51,798 nt of DNA from assembly GCA_902826155.1 (NCBI GenBank), contig CADEDU010000004.1:122776-174573 (forward strand), read 5' to 3'. The first letter of the stretch is position 1, and each line of letters begins with the position of its first letter. This document shows positions 17,124 through 25,249 of this stretch, piece by piece. This DNA comes from an uncultured beta proteobacterium. GTDB taxonomy: Bacteria > Pseudomonadota > Gammaproteobacteria > Burkholderiales > SG8-39. A program made the position numbers and the translations under genes. The notes beneath the pieces were generated by a model. It had not been told where the DNA came from. It saw nothing but the letters and a program-made list of their open reading frames with translations, and did no database searches.

Positions 17124-18737
17124 ATGGTTTCGTCCGAACAGAATCAACCACGTCGGATCGCGCCGCGCGAGCTGCGTGCAAGGATCGATGGTGAAGGCGA
17201 ATTGGCAGTGCTCGACGTCCGCGAGGAAGGCGTGTTCTCGCGCGGACACCTGTTTCGCGCCTGCTCGGCGCCGTTGTCCCTGCTCGAGCTGAATATCGAG
17301 CGGCTCGTTCCGCGCAAGGCGACGCCGATCGTGCTGTGCGATGACGATGAAGCGCTCGCAGAGCGGGCGGCCGAGGTGTTGAGGCGGTTCGGCTATGCGG
17401 ATGTTTCGATCCTCGAAGGCGGGGTTTCCACCTGGGGACGCGCAGGCTACGAAGTCTTCACCGGCGTGAACGTGCCGAGCAAGGCATTCGGCGAACTAGT
17501 CGAGCATCGCGAGGAGACGCCCTCGATTCCGGCTGAGGAGCTCAAACGGCGCATCGACGCGGGCGAGCGCATGGTGATCCTCGACAGTCGGCCGATGGAT
17601 GAGTACAACCTGATGAACATTCCTGGCGGGGTCGATTGCCCTGGCGCGGAACTGGTCTACCGGGTCCACGAGGTCGCGCGCGATCCGTCGACGACGGTCG
17701 TGGTCAATTGCGCCGGGCGGACGCGCTCGATCATCGGTGCCCAGTCGTTGATCAACGCCGGTGTGCCTAACGCCGTGGTCGCGCTGCGGAACGGCACCAT
17801 GGGCTGGCAGCTTGCGGGCTTCGAGCTCGAGCACGGCAATACGCGTATGGCGCCAGTTCCGATGCCTGATGCGCTCAGGCAGGCACAAAGCGCCGCGCGT
17901 CGCGTGGCTGAGCGGTTCGGCGTGTCGCGCGTCGGTGCCACGCAGCTGGAGCGATTTCGCGCTGAGGCGGAGCAGCGATCGCTCTATCTGCTCGATGTCC
18001 GTGACCCGGCGGAGTTCCAAGCCGGAACGCTTCCGGGCTTCGTCAATGCGCCCGGCGGTCAGCTGGTTCAAGCCACCGACGCCTACGTCGCCACGCGAGG
18101 GGCCCGACTCGTGCTCATGGATACCGATCGCGTGCGAGCGGTCATGACAGCGTCGTGGCTGCGGCAGATGGGGCTGAGCGACGTGTTCGTGCTCGACGGT
18201 GTCGACGCGACTCAGATGCGCGCACCGGAGCCGGCGCCTTCTCCGCGATTGGAGCCGGAGCCGCGAACGATTGACGTGGACGAGCTACGCGCGTTGCGCG
18301 AGGCTCGTGCGGCGAGCGTGGTTGATCTGGGAACCAGCATCGCGTTCCGCAAGGGCCACGTGCCGGGCGCTTACTGGGTGATTCGTTCGCGCATCGGCGA
18401 TTCGCTCGCCAAATCCGCGTTGGAGCGGGCGGTGGTGTTCATGTCGCCTGACATGCGGCTCGCGCAATTGACTGCCAGCGACGCCGCGAGGCTTCTACCT
18501 GATCGCGAGATGCTCGTTCTTCAAGGCGGGCTCGAAGCGTGGCGCGCGGCGGGGCATGCAATCGAAACCGGCGAAGACGGCATGCTCGATGCGCACGATG
18601 ATGTCTGGTATCGACCGTACGAACGCATGGCGGGCGGCCAGGACGCGATGCGCGAATACCTGTCATGGGAGCTGGAACTGGTCGCGCAGATCAAGCGCGA
18701 GGGCGTGCGTTATCCGGAATTCGCGGCCCGCACGTAG
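17124..18737 (+). CDS. Four-domain rhodanese-like sulfurtransferase
   Basis: This 537-residue protein is built from four rhodanese homology domains (about residues 10-115, 132-240, 268-362 and 380-480). Domains 1 and 2 keep an active-site cysteine (Cys72 in LCDDDEAL, Cys196 in VNCAGRTRS). Domains 3 and 4 have lost it (LMDTDRV, FMSPDMRL). Domain 2 has the CxGxxR loop of active thiosulfate/persulfide sulfurtransferases. The start ATG 17124 follows a strong AAAAGGAGAG; ATG 17109 lies inside that region and is less likely. It is cytosolic, with no leader. Such proteins move sulfane sulfur between thiols; the donor and acceptor are unknown. Confidence 0.87.
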   Translation: MVSSEQNQPRRIAPRELRARIDGEGELAVLDVREEGVFSRGHLFRACSAPLSLLELNIERLVPRKATPIVLCDDDEALAERAAEVLRRFGYADVSILEGGVSTWGRAGYEVFTGVNVPSKAFGELVEHREETPSIPAEELKRRIDAGERMVILDSRPMDEYNLMNIPGGVDCPGAELVYRVHEVARDPSTTVVVNCAGRTRSIIGAQSLINAGVPNAVVALRNGTMGWQLAGFELEHGNTRMAPVPMPDALRQAQSAARRVAERFGVSRVGATQLERFRAEAEQRSLYLLDVRDPAEFQAGTLPGFVNAPGGQLVQATDAYVATRGARLVLMDTDRVRAVMTASWLRQMGLSDVFVLDGVDATQMRAPEPAPSPRLEPEPRTIDVDELRALREARAASVVDLGTSIAFRKGHVPGAYWVIRSRIGDSLAKSALERAVVFMSPDMRLAQLTASDAARLLPDREMLVLQGGLEAWRAAGHAIETGEDGMLDAHDDVWYRPYERMAGGQDAMREYLSWELELVAQIKREGVRYPEFAART

Positions 18738-18776
18738 CGAGGTACGGGGGCGCGAGAGCCAAACCGCGCAGGTGCT

Positions 18777-19493
18777 TTATTCGAACGCGAACGGACGCGC
18801 CGCGCCGCGAAACAGCTGATCCATGATGCGCAACTCCCGCGCCCTGACGAGCTCGAGGAATTCGTTGGGGCCGCGCATCTTGTGGAAGGCGGCCAACCCA
18901 CGCTCCAGAAACGACTGCAATTCGCCGAAGCCGGCGCTGTTCGCGACCCCGCGCATCATGCGCACCGTTGTCGAGAGCATCGGGACGCGCGACATGTGGT
19001 CGAGCTTCTCGCCGACGCGGATGATCATGTCGATCTGCCGCGTGCGTTCCTCGCGGTTGTCGCAAGCGCGGTATGCGGCGCTGTAGCGGGTGGTGGTGAT
19101 CGACTCGGCCGACTCACCCGCGCCGTTCTCGAACAGTGACTTGCCCAGGGAGTGATCGAGCCATTCGGTCAACGCATCGACCTCGACCGCGAGCGCGAGC
19201 GGCTCGAGTGCCTGCGGCGGCGCGATCTTGACCATCGTGGGCAGCACGCGCGTGAGCTGCTCGTCGCGCTTGGTGAGATCACCGGTGCCGTACAGATCGG
19301 AGAGAAAGAACTCCGCCGCGGCGTGATAGCGCGGCTGCGCGAGCAGATCGGCGTACGTCTTGGCCAGCCGCTGGGCTTGCCAAGCGCGCAGCAATTCGCG
19401 CTGCTGCACGTTTACGTGCCTGGTTGCGCGGCGATACTTCAATGCCGCGAAATGATGCGAGCGGATGTGCTCGAGAATCTCCTTGCGATCCAT
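18777..19493 (-). CDS. FFLEELY-motif-type protein of unknown function
   Basis: This 238-residue, mostly helical, soluble protein has no signal peptide. The segment AAEFFLSDLYGTGDLTKRD (near residues 60-78) resembles the motif for which the FFLEELY protein family of proteobacteria is named. Function is unknown for that family. The protein is Arg/Glu-rich and convergent with the rhodanese gene. On its upstream side it is divergent from the lipase-like gene at 19661, and that shared intergenic region holds a palindrome-like motif (19546-19567) that recurs upstream of the phasin. Confidence 0.7.
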   Translation of the reverse strand: MDRKEILEHIRSHHFAALKYRRATRHVNVQQRELLRAWQAQRLAKTYADLLAQPRYHAAAEFFLSDLYGTGDLTKRDEQLTRVLPTMVKIAPPQALEPLALAVEVDALTEWLDHSLGKSLFENGAGESAESITTTRYSAAYRACDNREERTRQIDMIIRVGEKLDHMSRVPMLSTTVRMMRGVANSAGFGELQSFLERGLAAFHKMRGPNEFLELVRARELRIMDQLFRGAARPFAFE

Positions 19494-19545
19494 GGTGAAA
19501 GGCTAATGCAATCCGCGGACTCGGGGTCGATAGAGATGCGGGTAG

Positions 19546-19567
19546 TTTAGAGGTTCGGCTCTAGAAA
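19546..19567. promoter_or_regulatory. Palindrome-like candidate operator, copy 1
   Basis: TTTAGAGGTTCGGCTCTA followed by GAAA contains TAGAG/CTCTA arms. It shares TTTAG and CGGCTCTA with 22838-22857. It lies between the divergent FFLEELY-type gene (start 19493) and the lipase-like gene (start 19661). A TetR regulator encoded at 23728 is the nearest candidate binder. Confidence 0.35.
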
Positions 19568-19660
19568 GCGGCTGCCGCAATGCCTGTGCGGTGCGATAGG
19601 GTGTGCCGTGCTTGCTCGGCACACTATCGGGCCCTTCACTAACGACAACACGTCCGGACC

Positions 19661-20632
19661 ATGCTTGCTCGTTTCCTGCGGATCTGGAATTTCGCCGAGG
19701 CACTGATCTGGCTCGCGGTTGCCGCTTGGCTCGTCACCACGCGATCCTGGACGTGGGCTGCGGCGATCGGCTGCGTCGTCATCGGTGGCTGGTTCGGTCT
19801 GCGCGTGCTTCTGAATGCATTGTCGTTTCTCATCGCGGCTTCCGCAGCGCGGCCGCGACCAGGCGAGTTCAGAATATCGGTCCTGAAGTGGATCGCGGCC
19901 GTGCTGCGTGAGGCATGGGTGTTCAGTGTCGCGTACGCGTGGTATCAGGCACGCCCGTTGCGGTTCGTCCGTGAGGGGGCTCCAGTTGCGATTCGCGAGA
20001 CAGGCAACCGAGCGCCCGACAATCTCACGCCCGACACGCTCTCGCCGAGCGACCCATCGGCAATGCCTCGTCCGTTGGTCCTGCTCGTGCACGGCTACGC
20101 TTGCAACGGCGGGGTCTGGGCGCGATACGTGCGCTGGTTCGACGCGGCCGGATGCGACGTTCACACGGTCTCTCTGGAGCCGCTCTTCGATGATCTGGCG
20201 AGCATCTCGCAGGCGCTGGAGGCGCGCATCGATGCACTGACCAGACAGTATCCCGGGCGACCGATTCATCTGGTCTGTCACAGCATGGGGGGCTTGGTAG
20301 CGCGCGCCTATGTCCGCCGGTGCGGCGGCGCGCGTTTAGGCAAGGTGTTCACACTAGGCACGCCGCATCAAGGCACGGCGCTCGCGGTGCTCGGACTGGG
20401 CGAGAACGCGCGCCAGATGCGCTCCGATAGCGCGTGGATGGCCGACCCAGCGAATCGGCCGCCACTGGGCGAGGCGACCGCGGTGTTCACGTACGACGAC
20501 AATCTCGTCAGTCCGCACGAGAACGCGACGCTCGATGGCATGGCACGCATCGCGTTGAGTGGCATCGGACACCTGAGCCTTACCGCCTCACGCAAGGTGT
20601 TCGAGCGCGTGTTGGCTGAAATCAAATACTGA
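19661..20632 (+). CDS. Membrane-anchored lipase-like alpha/beta hydrolase
   Basis: This 323-residue protein has two N-terminal membrane segments (about residues 10-26 and 32-60) followed by a soluble hydrolase domain. The oxyanion motif LLVHGYACNGGVW starts near residue 141, the nucleophile is Ser208 in CHSMGG, and GTPHQGTALA and SGIGHLSL (catalytic His) complete a triacylglycerol-lipase/PGAP1-like layout. It is probably an inner-membrane-bound lipase or esterase. The gene converges on the fatty acyl reductase gene, and its upstream region carries a motif also found upstream of the phasin, fitting a lipid-metabolism neighbourhood. Confidence 0.83.
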   Translation: MLARFLRIWNFAEALIWLAVAAWLVTTRSWTWAAAIGCVVIGGWFGLRVLLNALSFLIAASAARPRPGEFRISVLKWIAAVLREAWVFSVAYAWYQARPLRFVREGAPVAIRETGNRAPDNLTPDTLSPSDPSAMPRPLVLLVHGYACNGGVWARYVRWFDAAGCDVHTVSLEPLFDDLASISQALEARIDALTRQYPGRPIHLVCHSMGGLVARAYVRRCGGARLGKVFTLGTPHQGTALAVLGLGENARQMRSDSAWMADPANRPPLGEATAVFTYDDNLVSPHENATLDGMARIALSGIGHLSLTASRKVFERVLAEIKY

Positions 20633-20648
20633 GCCACGCGGCGCTCCC

Positions 20649-20665
20649 CCCGTCGCGCGGACGGG
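20649..20665. terminator. Hairpin between convergent lipase and acyl reductase genes
   Basis: CCCGTC GCGCG GACGGG forms a perfect 6-bp stem with a 5-nt loop between two converging stop codons. There is no T run, so bidirectional termination is plausible but not certain. Confidence 0.35.
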
Positions 20666-20696
20666 ACGAGGGAATCCAAAGCGCGTTGCGAGCCGG

Positions 20697-22685
20697 CTAC
20701 AGGTGGATCCCCCGCATGAGCTGGCCGAGCGCAATCTGATCAGCAGTAGCTGCTGGCGCTTCGCCATCCTTGCGTCCTTGTGCTGCCGCCGAGTCGGGAA
20801 ACATGCGGAAGGTCGTGTTCATGATGATCTGCGCCACCCGCGGCAACAGCGCGTGCAGCACTTGGCCGAATATGCCGAGCCGCGTGGCGATGCGCATCGG
20901 CTTGTAGACGATCGCCTGCACGATCAGGTCGGCAGCTTCCTCCGGCGTGAGCGTCGGGATGTTGTTGTAGAGCTTTGTCGGCGCGATCATTGGCGTTTTC
21001 ACCAGCGGCATGTTGATCGTGGTGAACGATATCCCTACGTCGGCGTATTCGGAGGCCGCGCAACGTGCGAACGCATCGAGCGCCGCCTTCGAGGCCACGT
21101 AGGCCGAGAATCGCGGCGCATTGGTGAGCACGCCGATCGACGAGATGTTGATGACGTGGCCGCGCCGCTTCTGCGCCATGCCAGGGAGCAGGCCGAGCGT
21201 TAGCCGCAGGGCGCCGAAATAGTTCACCGACATCGTGCGCTCGAAATCGTGATAGCGATCGTACGAGTTCTCGATCGCGCGCCGGATCGAGCGGCCGGCG
21301 TTGTTGATCAGTATGTCCACGCCGCCATGCTGCTTGGTGATCGATTCGACCAGTTTGGCGCACCCGGCTTCGTCAGCGACGTCGGCTTGGTACGTGATCA
21401 CGGTAGCGCCGGCCGCTTCGATCGATTTCTTCGCCTCGGCGAGCTTGTCCGGATCGCGAGCGACGATCAGCGTGGTGGCGCCGGCTGCCGCGATCTTGTG
21501 TGCGGCAGCCAGGCCGATGCCCGAGGAGCCACCGGTGATCAGCACCACCTTGCCACGCACCTGGCCCTTGAGCGTGCGGTCGATCAACAGATCCGGGTCG
21601 AGATGCCGTTCCCAGTAGTCCCACAGTCGCCATGCATAGTCTTCCAGGCGCGGCACGCTGATGCCTGACCCTTTGAGCGCCTTCTCGGCTTCGCGCTGAT
21701 CGAAGCGGGTGGGGTAGTTGACGAACGTGAGGATGTCGTCGGGCAGACCAAGGTCTTTCATCACCGCGTTGCGGATGCGCCGCACCGGCGTGAGCGCCAT
21801 CATCCCTTTCTTGATGTTCTTGGGAACGAAGCCGAGCAGTGCCGCATTGACGCGCATCGCCATTGCTGGTGCGTGCGCGGCCTTGGCGAAGATGTTGAGT
21901 ACATCGCCGACGCGATAGGGCATCGGATCGACGAGGTGAAAGCATTTGCCGTCATGGCCGCGTCCGTGGGCGATGTGGTCGATCGCGTTCACCACGAAGT
22001 CGACCGGCACGATGTTCACGCGTCCGCCTTCGATGCCGATCGTGGGCATCCACGGCGGCAGCATCTGACGCATGCGCTGGATCAGCTTGAAGAAGTAGTA
22101 GGGCCCGTCGATCTTGTCCATCTCGCCGGTGTGCGAGTCGCCAACCACCAGCGCTGGGCGGTAGATGCGCCAGGCGCCCTTGACGCTCTTGCGCACGATG
22201 CCCTCGGAATCGTGCTTGGTCTGGAAGTAGGGATGGTCGAGGTTTTCGGCTTCCTCGAACATGTCCTCGCGGAAGATGCCCTCGAACAGACCGGCGGCCG
22301 CGATCGAGCTGACGTGATGGAAGCAATCGGCCTTGATGTCGTTGGCGAATTCGACGGTGTTTTGCGTTCCGGCCACGTTGACCGCGATCTGCTGCTCGGC
22401 GTCGGCCTTCAGGTCGTACACGGCTGCCAGGTGGAAGAAGTGCTTGATGTGCCCTTCGAGCCGCTTGCGATCGGCGGGCGAGACACCAAGCTTCGCGCTG
22501 GTGAGATCACCCTGGATCGGGATCGCACGCTTGTTGTCGACACCCCAGTAGTCGAGCAGCGCGGCCAGCCGCCGGGCGCTTTTCTCGCGCGTGAGGAAGT
22601 AGACGACGCTGCCTTTGCGCTCCAGCAGCTTCCTGACCAGACGCTTGCCGATGAAACCCGATGCGCCGGTGACGAAGTAGCTCAT
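20697..22685 (-). CDS. Two-domain fatty acyl-CoA/aldehyde reductase (fatty alcohol-forming)
   Basis: This 662-residue protein fuses an extended SDR domain (FVTGASGFIGK at 4-14, catalytic pair Tyr153 and Lys157 in YFQTK) to a classical SDR domain (TGGSSGIG at 384-391, NNAG at 461, Ser515/516, Tyr529 and Lys533 in YVASK). Length, domain order and many segments (HHVSSIAAAGLFEGIFREDM, NYPTRFD, LTNAPRFSAYV) match from memory the Marinobacter enzyme Maqu_2220, which reduces fatty acyl-CoA through the aldehyde to fatty alcohol with NADPH. A good AGGAGGA lies 8 nt before ATG 22685 and a TATAAT lies upstream. It sits beside phasin and lipase genes, suggesting wax ester or storage lipid metabolism, although no wax synthase gene is in the window. 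Confidence 0.88.
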   Translation of the reverse strand: MSYFVTGASGFIGKRLVRKLLERKGSVVYFLTREKSARRLAALLDYWGVDNKRAIPIQGDLTSAKLGVSPADRKRLEGHIKHFFHLAAVYDLKADAEQQIAVNVAGTQNTVEFANDIKADCFHHVSSIAAAGLFEGIFREDMFEEAENLDHPYFQTKHDSEGIVRKSVKGAWRIYRPALVVGDSHTGEMDKIDGPYYFFKLIQRMRQMLPPWMPTIGIEGGRVNIVPVDFVVNAIDHIAHGRGHDGKCFHLVDPMPYRVGDVLNIFAKAAHAPAMAMRVNAALLGFVPKNIKKGMMALTPVRRIRNAVMKDLGLPDDILTFVNYPTRFDQREAEKALKGSGISVPRLEDYAWRLWDYWERHLDPDLLIDRTLKGQVRGKVVLITGGSSGIGLAAAHKIAAAGATTLIVARDPDKLAEAKKSIEAAGATVITYQADVADEAGCAKLVESITKQHGGVDILINNAGRSIRRAIENSYDRYHDFERTMSVNYFGALRLTLGLLPGMAQKRRGHVINISSIGVLTNAPRFSAYVASKAALDAFARCAASEYADVGISFTTINMPLVKTPMIAPTKLYNNIPTLTPEEAADLIVQAIVYKPMRIATRLGIFGQVLHALLPRVAQIIMNTTFRMFPDSAAAQGRKDGEAPAATADQIALGQLMRGIHL

Positions 22686-22734
22686 TGCAGACTTCCTCCT
22701 TGGGGTGCGGTCGTTGTGTGATCGAGTGAGTCCG

Positions 22735-22740
22735 ATTATA
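22735..22740 (-). promoter_or_regulatory. -10 element for the acyl reductase gene
   Basis: Reading leftward, TATAAT matches the sigma-70 -10 consensus exactly and lies about 50 nt before ATG 22685. No good -35 is visible at 16-18 nt spacing, so the promoter may need an activator. Confidence 0.5.
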
Positions 22741-22837
22741 CGGTTGAGGTTTGTGCCGATCTGCGCGGGGGCTTCGATGTCACGGAGGGCACTGAGTCGG
22801 CATCAAGCGGGCACTATTGGGCGCGCGCCTCTAGCAC

Positions 22838-22857
22838 TTTAGGAGCCCGGCTCTAAA
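22838..22857. promoter_or_regulatory. Palindrome-like candidate operator, copy 2
   Basis: TTTAGGAGCCCGGCTCTAAA is a near-perfect inverted repeat with one bulged G. It shares TTTAG and CGGCTCTA with 19546-19567. It lies in the divergent acyl reductase/phasin region. Confidence 0.4.
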
Positions 22858-22869
22858 TCGGTTGCGTAG

Positions 22870-22903
22870 ACTGCTTGCCGTAGTGGGTTGCAGTGCAAGC
22901 AGT
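22870..22903. promoter_or_regulatory. Inverted repeat with TGC-rich palindrome upstream of the phasin gene
   Basis: ACTGCTTGC (22870-22878) and GCAAGCAGT (22895-22903) are perfect 9-bp arms around a 16-nt loop. Inside lies TTGCAGTGCAA (22888-22898), itself a palindrome. TGC-rich palindromes like this are typical of binding sites for PhaR, the repressor of phasin genes. No phaR gene is in the window. Confidence 0.45.
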
Positions 22904-23014
22904 GGAGTGTGCCCGTGAGGCGGTCCGCAGAAGTTCGGTCGCAGCGGGCGGTTCGCGGCGGCACGGTGGTTCTCCGGCGAACCCGATCGAATCGAATCTG
23001 ATAGGAGATGATCC

Positions 23015-23461
23015 ATGGTCAAGAAGCTCAAGGAACTGGCTGGCGAAAGCCAAGACAAGAATCTGTCCAAAACCATTCGCGATTCGGCGCAGCAGATCTG
23101 GCTGGCCGGACTGGGCGCCTTCTCCAAGGCGCAGGAAGAAGGCGGCAAGGTATTCGAGGCGCTGGTGAAGGAAGGGCGCTCGATGGAATCGCAGACGCGC
23201 AAGGTCGCCGAGGCGCGCATCGCGCAGTTCACGCAGCAAGTCGGCAAGGCCGCCGGCGAAGCGAGCGGCAAAGCGACGCAAACCTGGGACAAGCTCGAAC
23301 AGGTATTCGAGGATCGCGTGGCCCGTTCGCTCGGCAAGCTCGGAGTGCCGACCAATCGCGACATCCAGGCGCTCGCCAAGCAGATCGAAGAGCTGAACGC
23401 CAGCGTTCGCAAGCTGACCGGCGAGGCGAAGAAGCCCGTCCGACGCGCGGCAAAGCGCTGA
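23015..23461 (+). CDS. Phasin-family polyhydroxyalkanoate granule-associated protein
   Basis: This 148-residue protein is helical and Lys/Ala/Glu-rich, with the phasin core QQIWLAGLGAFSKAQEEGGKVFEALVKEG (about residues 27-55, given in outline). A central amphipathic heptad-like region and a basic Lys/Arg tail (KKPVRRAAKR) follow. The tail resembles PhaI/PhaF-type phasins, whose basic ends can touch DNA. It coats polyester or lipid inclusions and controls their size. ATG 23015 follows AGGAGATGATCC. The gene is divergent from the fatty acyl reductase and has a PhaR-like palindrome about 120 nt upstream. Confidence 0.88.
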   Translation: MVKKLKELAGESQDKNLSKTIRDSAQQIWLAGLGAFSKAQEEGGKVFEALVKEGRSMESQTRKVAEARIAQFTQQVGKAAGEASGKATQTWDKLEQVFEDRVARSLGKLGVPTNRDIQALAKQIEELNASVRKLTGEAKKPVRRAAKR

Positions 23462-23530
23462 CGAGGGCGACTGTGGCGCTCGCCTGGCGGGCGCGCGCCT
23501 CAAGCTGCTGTTGCAGTTCGATTTCGGGAG

Positions 23531-23554
23531 GCCCGCGGGAGCGATGTCGCGGGC
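23531..23554 (+). terminator. Hairpin after the phasin gene
   Basis: GCCCGCG (23531-23537) pairs with CGCGGGC (23548-23554) around a 10-nt loop, followed by TTCGT. It is 70 nt after the phasin stop. The stem is strong but the T tract is weak. Confidence 0.45.
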
Positions 23555-23727
23555 TTCGTCACGTTAGCGCTGCATCGACCCAATTGGGCCGCATCGGCCT
23601 CGCGATCCGCACTGGCGTCATTGAGCGGCATCGGCTCCGCGCTCGCATCGACATGCACCACGCATCGGCGTGCGGCGAAACGAAGGTGCTATCCTGACCG
23701 TATCGCATCGCGTCCCGCCCTCGTCCC

Positions 23728-24378
23728 ATGACCGCGCCGAAACGCAAACGCCGCACGCGTGAACGCACGCTCGAGGTGAGTCTGGCGCTGTTCAATCAAT
23801 TCGGCGAACCGAACGTCACCACGACGATGATCGCCGAGGAAATGAACATCAGCCCGGGCAATCTCTACTATCACTTCCGCAACAAGGACGAGATCGTCAA
23901 CGAAATCTTCGCGGCCTTCCGCAAGGAAATCAGCGCGATCCTGAACGTGAGTGAAGGGCGTGCAACCTCGATCGAAGACGTGTGGTTGTTCATCCACGTG
24001 CTGTTCGAGACGATCTGGAAGTACCGGTTCCTGTATCGCGACATCAACGACATGTTGACGCGCAACCGGACCATCGAGGTGTATTTCAAGTCGATTCTGG
24101 CGGACAAGGTACGAGCGGTACGGGTGCTTTGCGCCGGTCTGGGTGAAAGCGGCGAGATGGACCTCGAGCTCGTCTCGCCCGACGATCTGGCGACCAATCT
24201 CACCCTCGTCGTCACCTACTGGCTGTCGTACGCGTACGCGCGCGATCCGCGGCACTTCGAGGCCGATCAGGTGCTGGCGCGCGGGGCCTACCAATCACTC
24301 GTGCTGGTGGCCCCTTACCTGCGCGGCAAGGGGCGGGAGCTCTTTCTGAAACTGGCAGACGAGTACATCAGGAGATAG
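23728..24378 (+). CDS. TetR-family transcriptional regulator
   Basis: This 216-residue regulator has an N-terminal TetR helix-turn-helix (about residues 10-56, with TTTMIAEEMNISPGNLYYHF as the recognition part) and a helical C-terminal domain for dimerisation and ligand binding. The IEDVWLFIHVLFETIWKYRFLYRD segment recalls a TetR subgroup common near fatty acid and PHA genes. It sits between the phasin and TPR genes on the same strand, 266 bp after the phasin. Likely targets are nearby lipid genes, possibly through the shared motif at 19546 and 22838; this is inference. Confidence 0.87.
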   Translation: MTAPKRKRRTRERTLEVSLALFNQFGEPNVTTTMIAEEMNISPGNLYYHFRNKDEIVNEIFAAFRKEISAILNVSEGRATSIEDVWLFIHVLFETIWKYRFLYRDINDMLTRNRTIEVYFKSILADKVRAVRVLCAGLGESGEMDLELVSPDDLATNLTLVVTYWLSYAYARDPRHFEADQVLARGAYQSLVLVAPYLRGKGRELFLKLADEYIRR

Positions 24379-24422
24379 CCTGCGCCGGTCGGCGCGGCGA
24401 AGCGAGAAAAAAGGAGCGATGA

Positions 24423-25205
24423 ATGGCAAAGGCGGCCTGGAGCAAATTTCCGCACGCGGACAAGGCGTACGTGTACGACGCGGCGGGCTTGAAGAAGCAT
24501 TGGGATCGACTGCATCGCGGCGATCACGAGCCGTTCCCCAAAGACGAGGCGGTGCAGGAGGCGTGGCAGCTCTACCACCAGGGTGAGTTCGAGAAAGCCG
24601 TGGCGGTGGGCCTGAAGACGGGCAGCTCAGGCATGACTGCCGCGAACAAGGCAGCGGTGGTGTACGCGACCTATCTCGAGAAGAAGCCGGCCGCCAAGCA
24701 GGCCATCTTCGAGGAGATTGCCAAGCGTGCCGAGGCAGCGATCAAAGCCGACCCGAAGAATGTCAATGCCTACTACCTGCACGCTGCCGCGCTGGGTCGT
24801 TACAGTCAGGAGACGTCGATCACCAAGGCGTTGGCCGAGGGGTTGGGGGGAAAGATCAAGAACAGCCTGACCAAGGCGCTGGAACTCGATCCCAAGCACG
24901 CCGATGCGCACATCGCGTTCGGGGCCTACCACGCCGAGATCATCGACAAGGTCGGGGCGACGCTGGGTGGGCTCACCTATGGTGCGAAAAAAGAAACCGC
25001 GGTCGAACACTTCGAGCGCGCAATCAAGCTCAACCCCGATTCGGCCATCGCGCGCATCGAGTATGCGAATGGCTTGGTGATGATGTTCGGCAAGAGCAAG
25101 ATGGCGCAGGCCGAATCGCTTTACAAGGAAGCCGCGGCATGCAAGCCGCTGGACGCGATGGAGCGGCTGGACGTCGAGATGGCCAAGGAGAATCTCGAGG
25201 ACTGA
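24423..25205 (+). CDS. TPR-repeat protein
   Basis: This 260-residue protein has no clear signal peptide and at least three tetratricopeptide-like units, e.g. AAIKADPKNVNAYYLHAAAL, LTKALELDPKHADAHIAFGA and FERAIKLNPDSAIARIEYANG (about residues 100-215). These form a helical scaffold for protein contacts. A Gly/Lys-rich insertion (GGLTYGAKKETA) separates two repeats. It follows the TetR gene by 44 nt with an AAAAAGGAG ribosome site and precedes the glutathione transferase gene by 44 nt, so all three are probably one transcript. Its partner and job are unknown. Confidence 0.83.
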   Translation: MAKAAWSKFPHADKAYVYDAAGLKKHWDRLHRGDHEPFPKDEAVQEAWQLYHQGEFEKAVAVGLKTGSSGMTAANKAAVVYATYLEKKPAAKQAIFEEIAKRAEAAIKADPKNVNAYYLHAAALGRYSQETSITKALAEGLGGKIKNSLTKALELDPKHADAHIAFGAYHAEIIDKVGATLGGLTYGAKKETAVEHFERAIKLNPDSAIARIEYANGLVMMFGKSKMAQAESLYKEAAACKPLDAMERLDVEMAKENLED

Positions 25206-25249
25206 CCCGCGCCTGCATGCGCACCACAACCGCAGCAAAGGAGACCGTA

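Larger units (their letters stand above)
22686..23014. other. Divergent intergenic region between acyl reductase and phasin genes
   Basis: This 329-bp stretch has no convincing gene. It holds a TATAAT -10 on the minus strand (22735-22740) for the reductase, a palindrome-like motif at 22838-22857, an inverted repeat at 22870-22903 containing a TGC-rich palindrome, and the phasin ribosome site (AGGAGATGATCC) just before 23015. Confidence 0.7.

Noticed and set aside
20697..22685. Two separate SDR genes merged by a sequencing error
   Set aside because: The frame is continuous, and the same 660-residue two-domain arrangement is known for bacterial fatty acyl reductases.
23640..23727. A sigma-70 promoter with TATCCT before the TetR gene
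   Set aside because: TATCCT is present but no acceptable -35 lies at 16-18 nt, so I did not call it.
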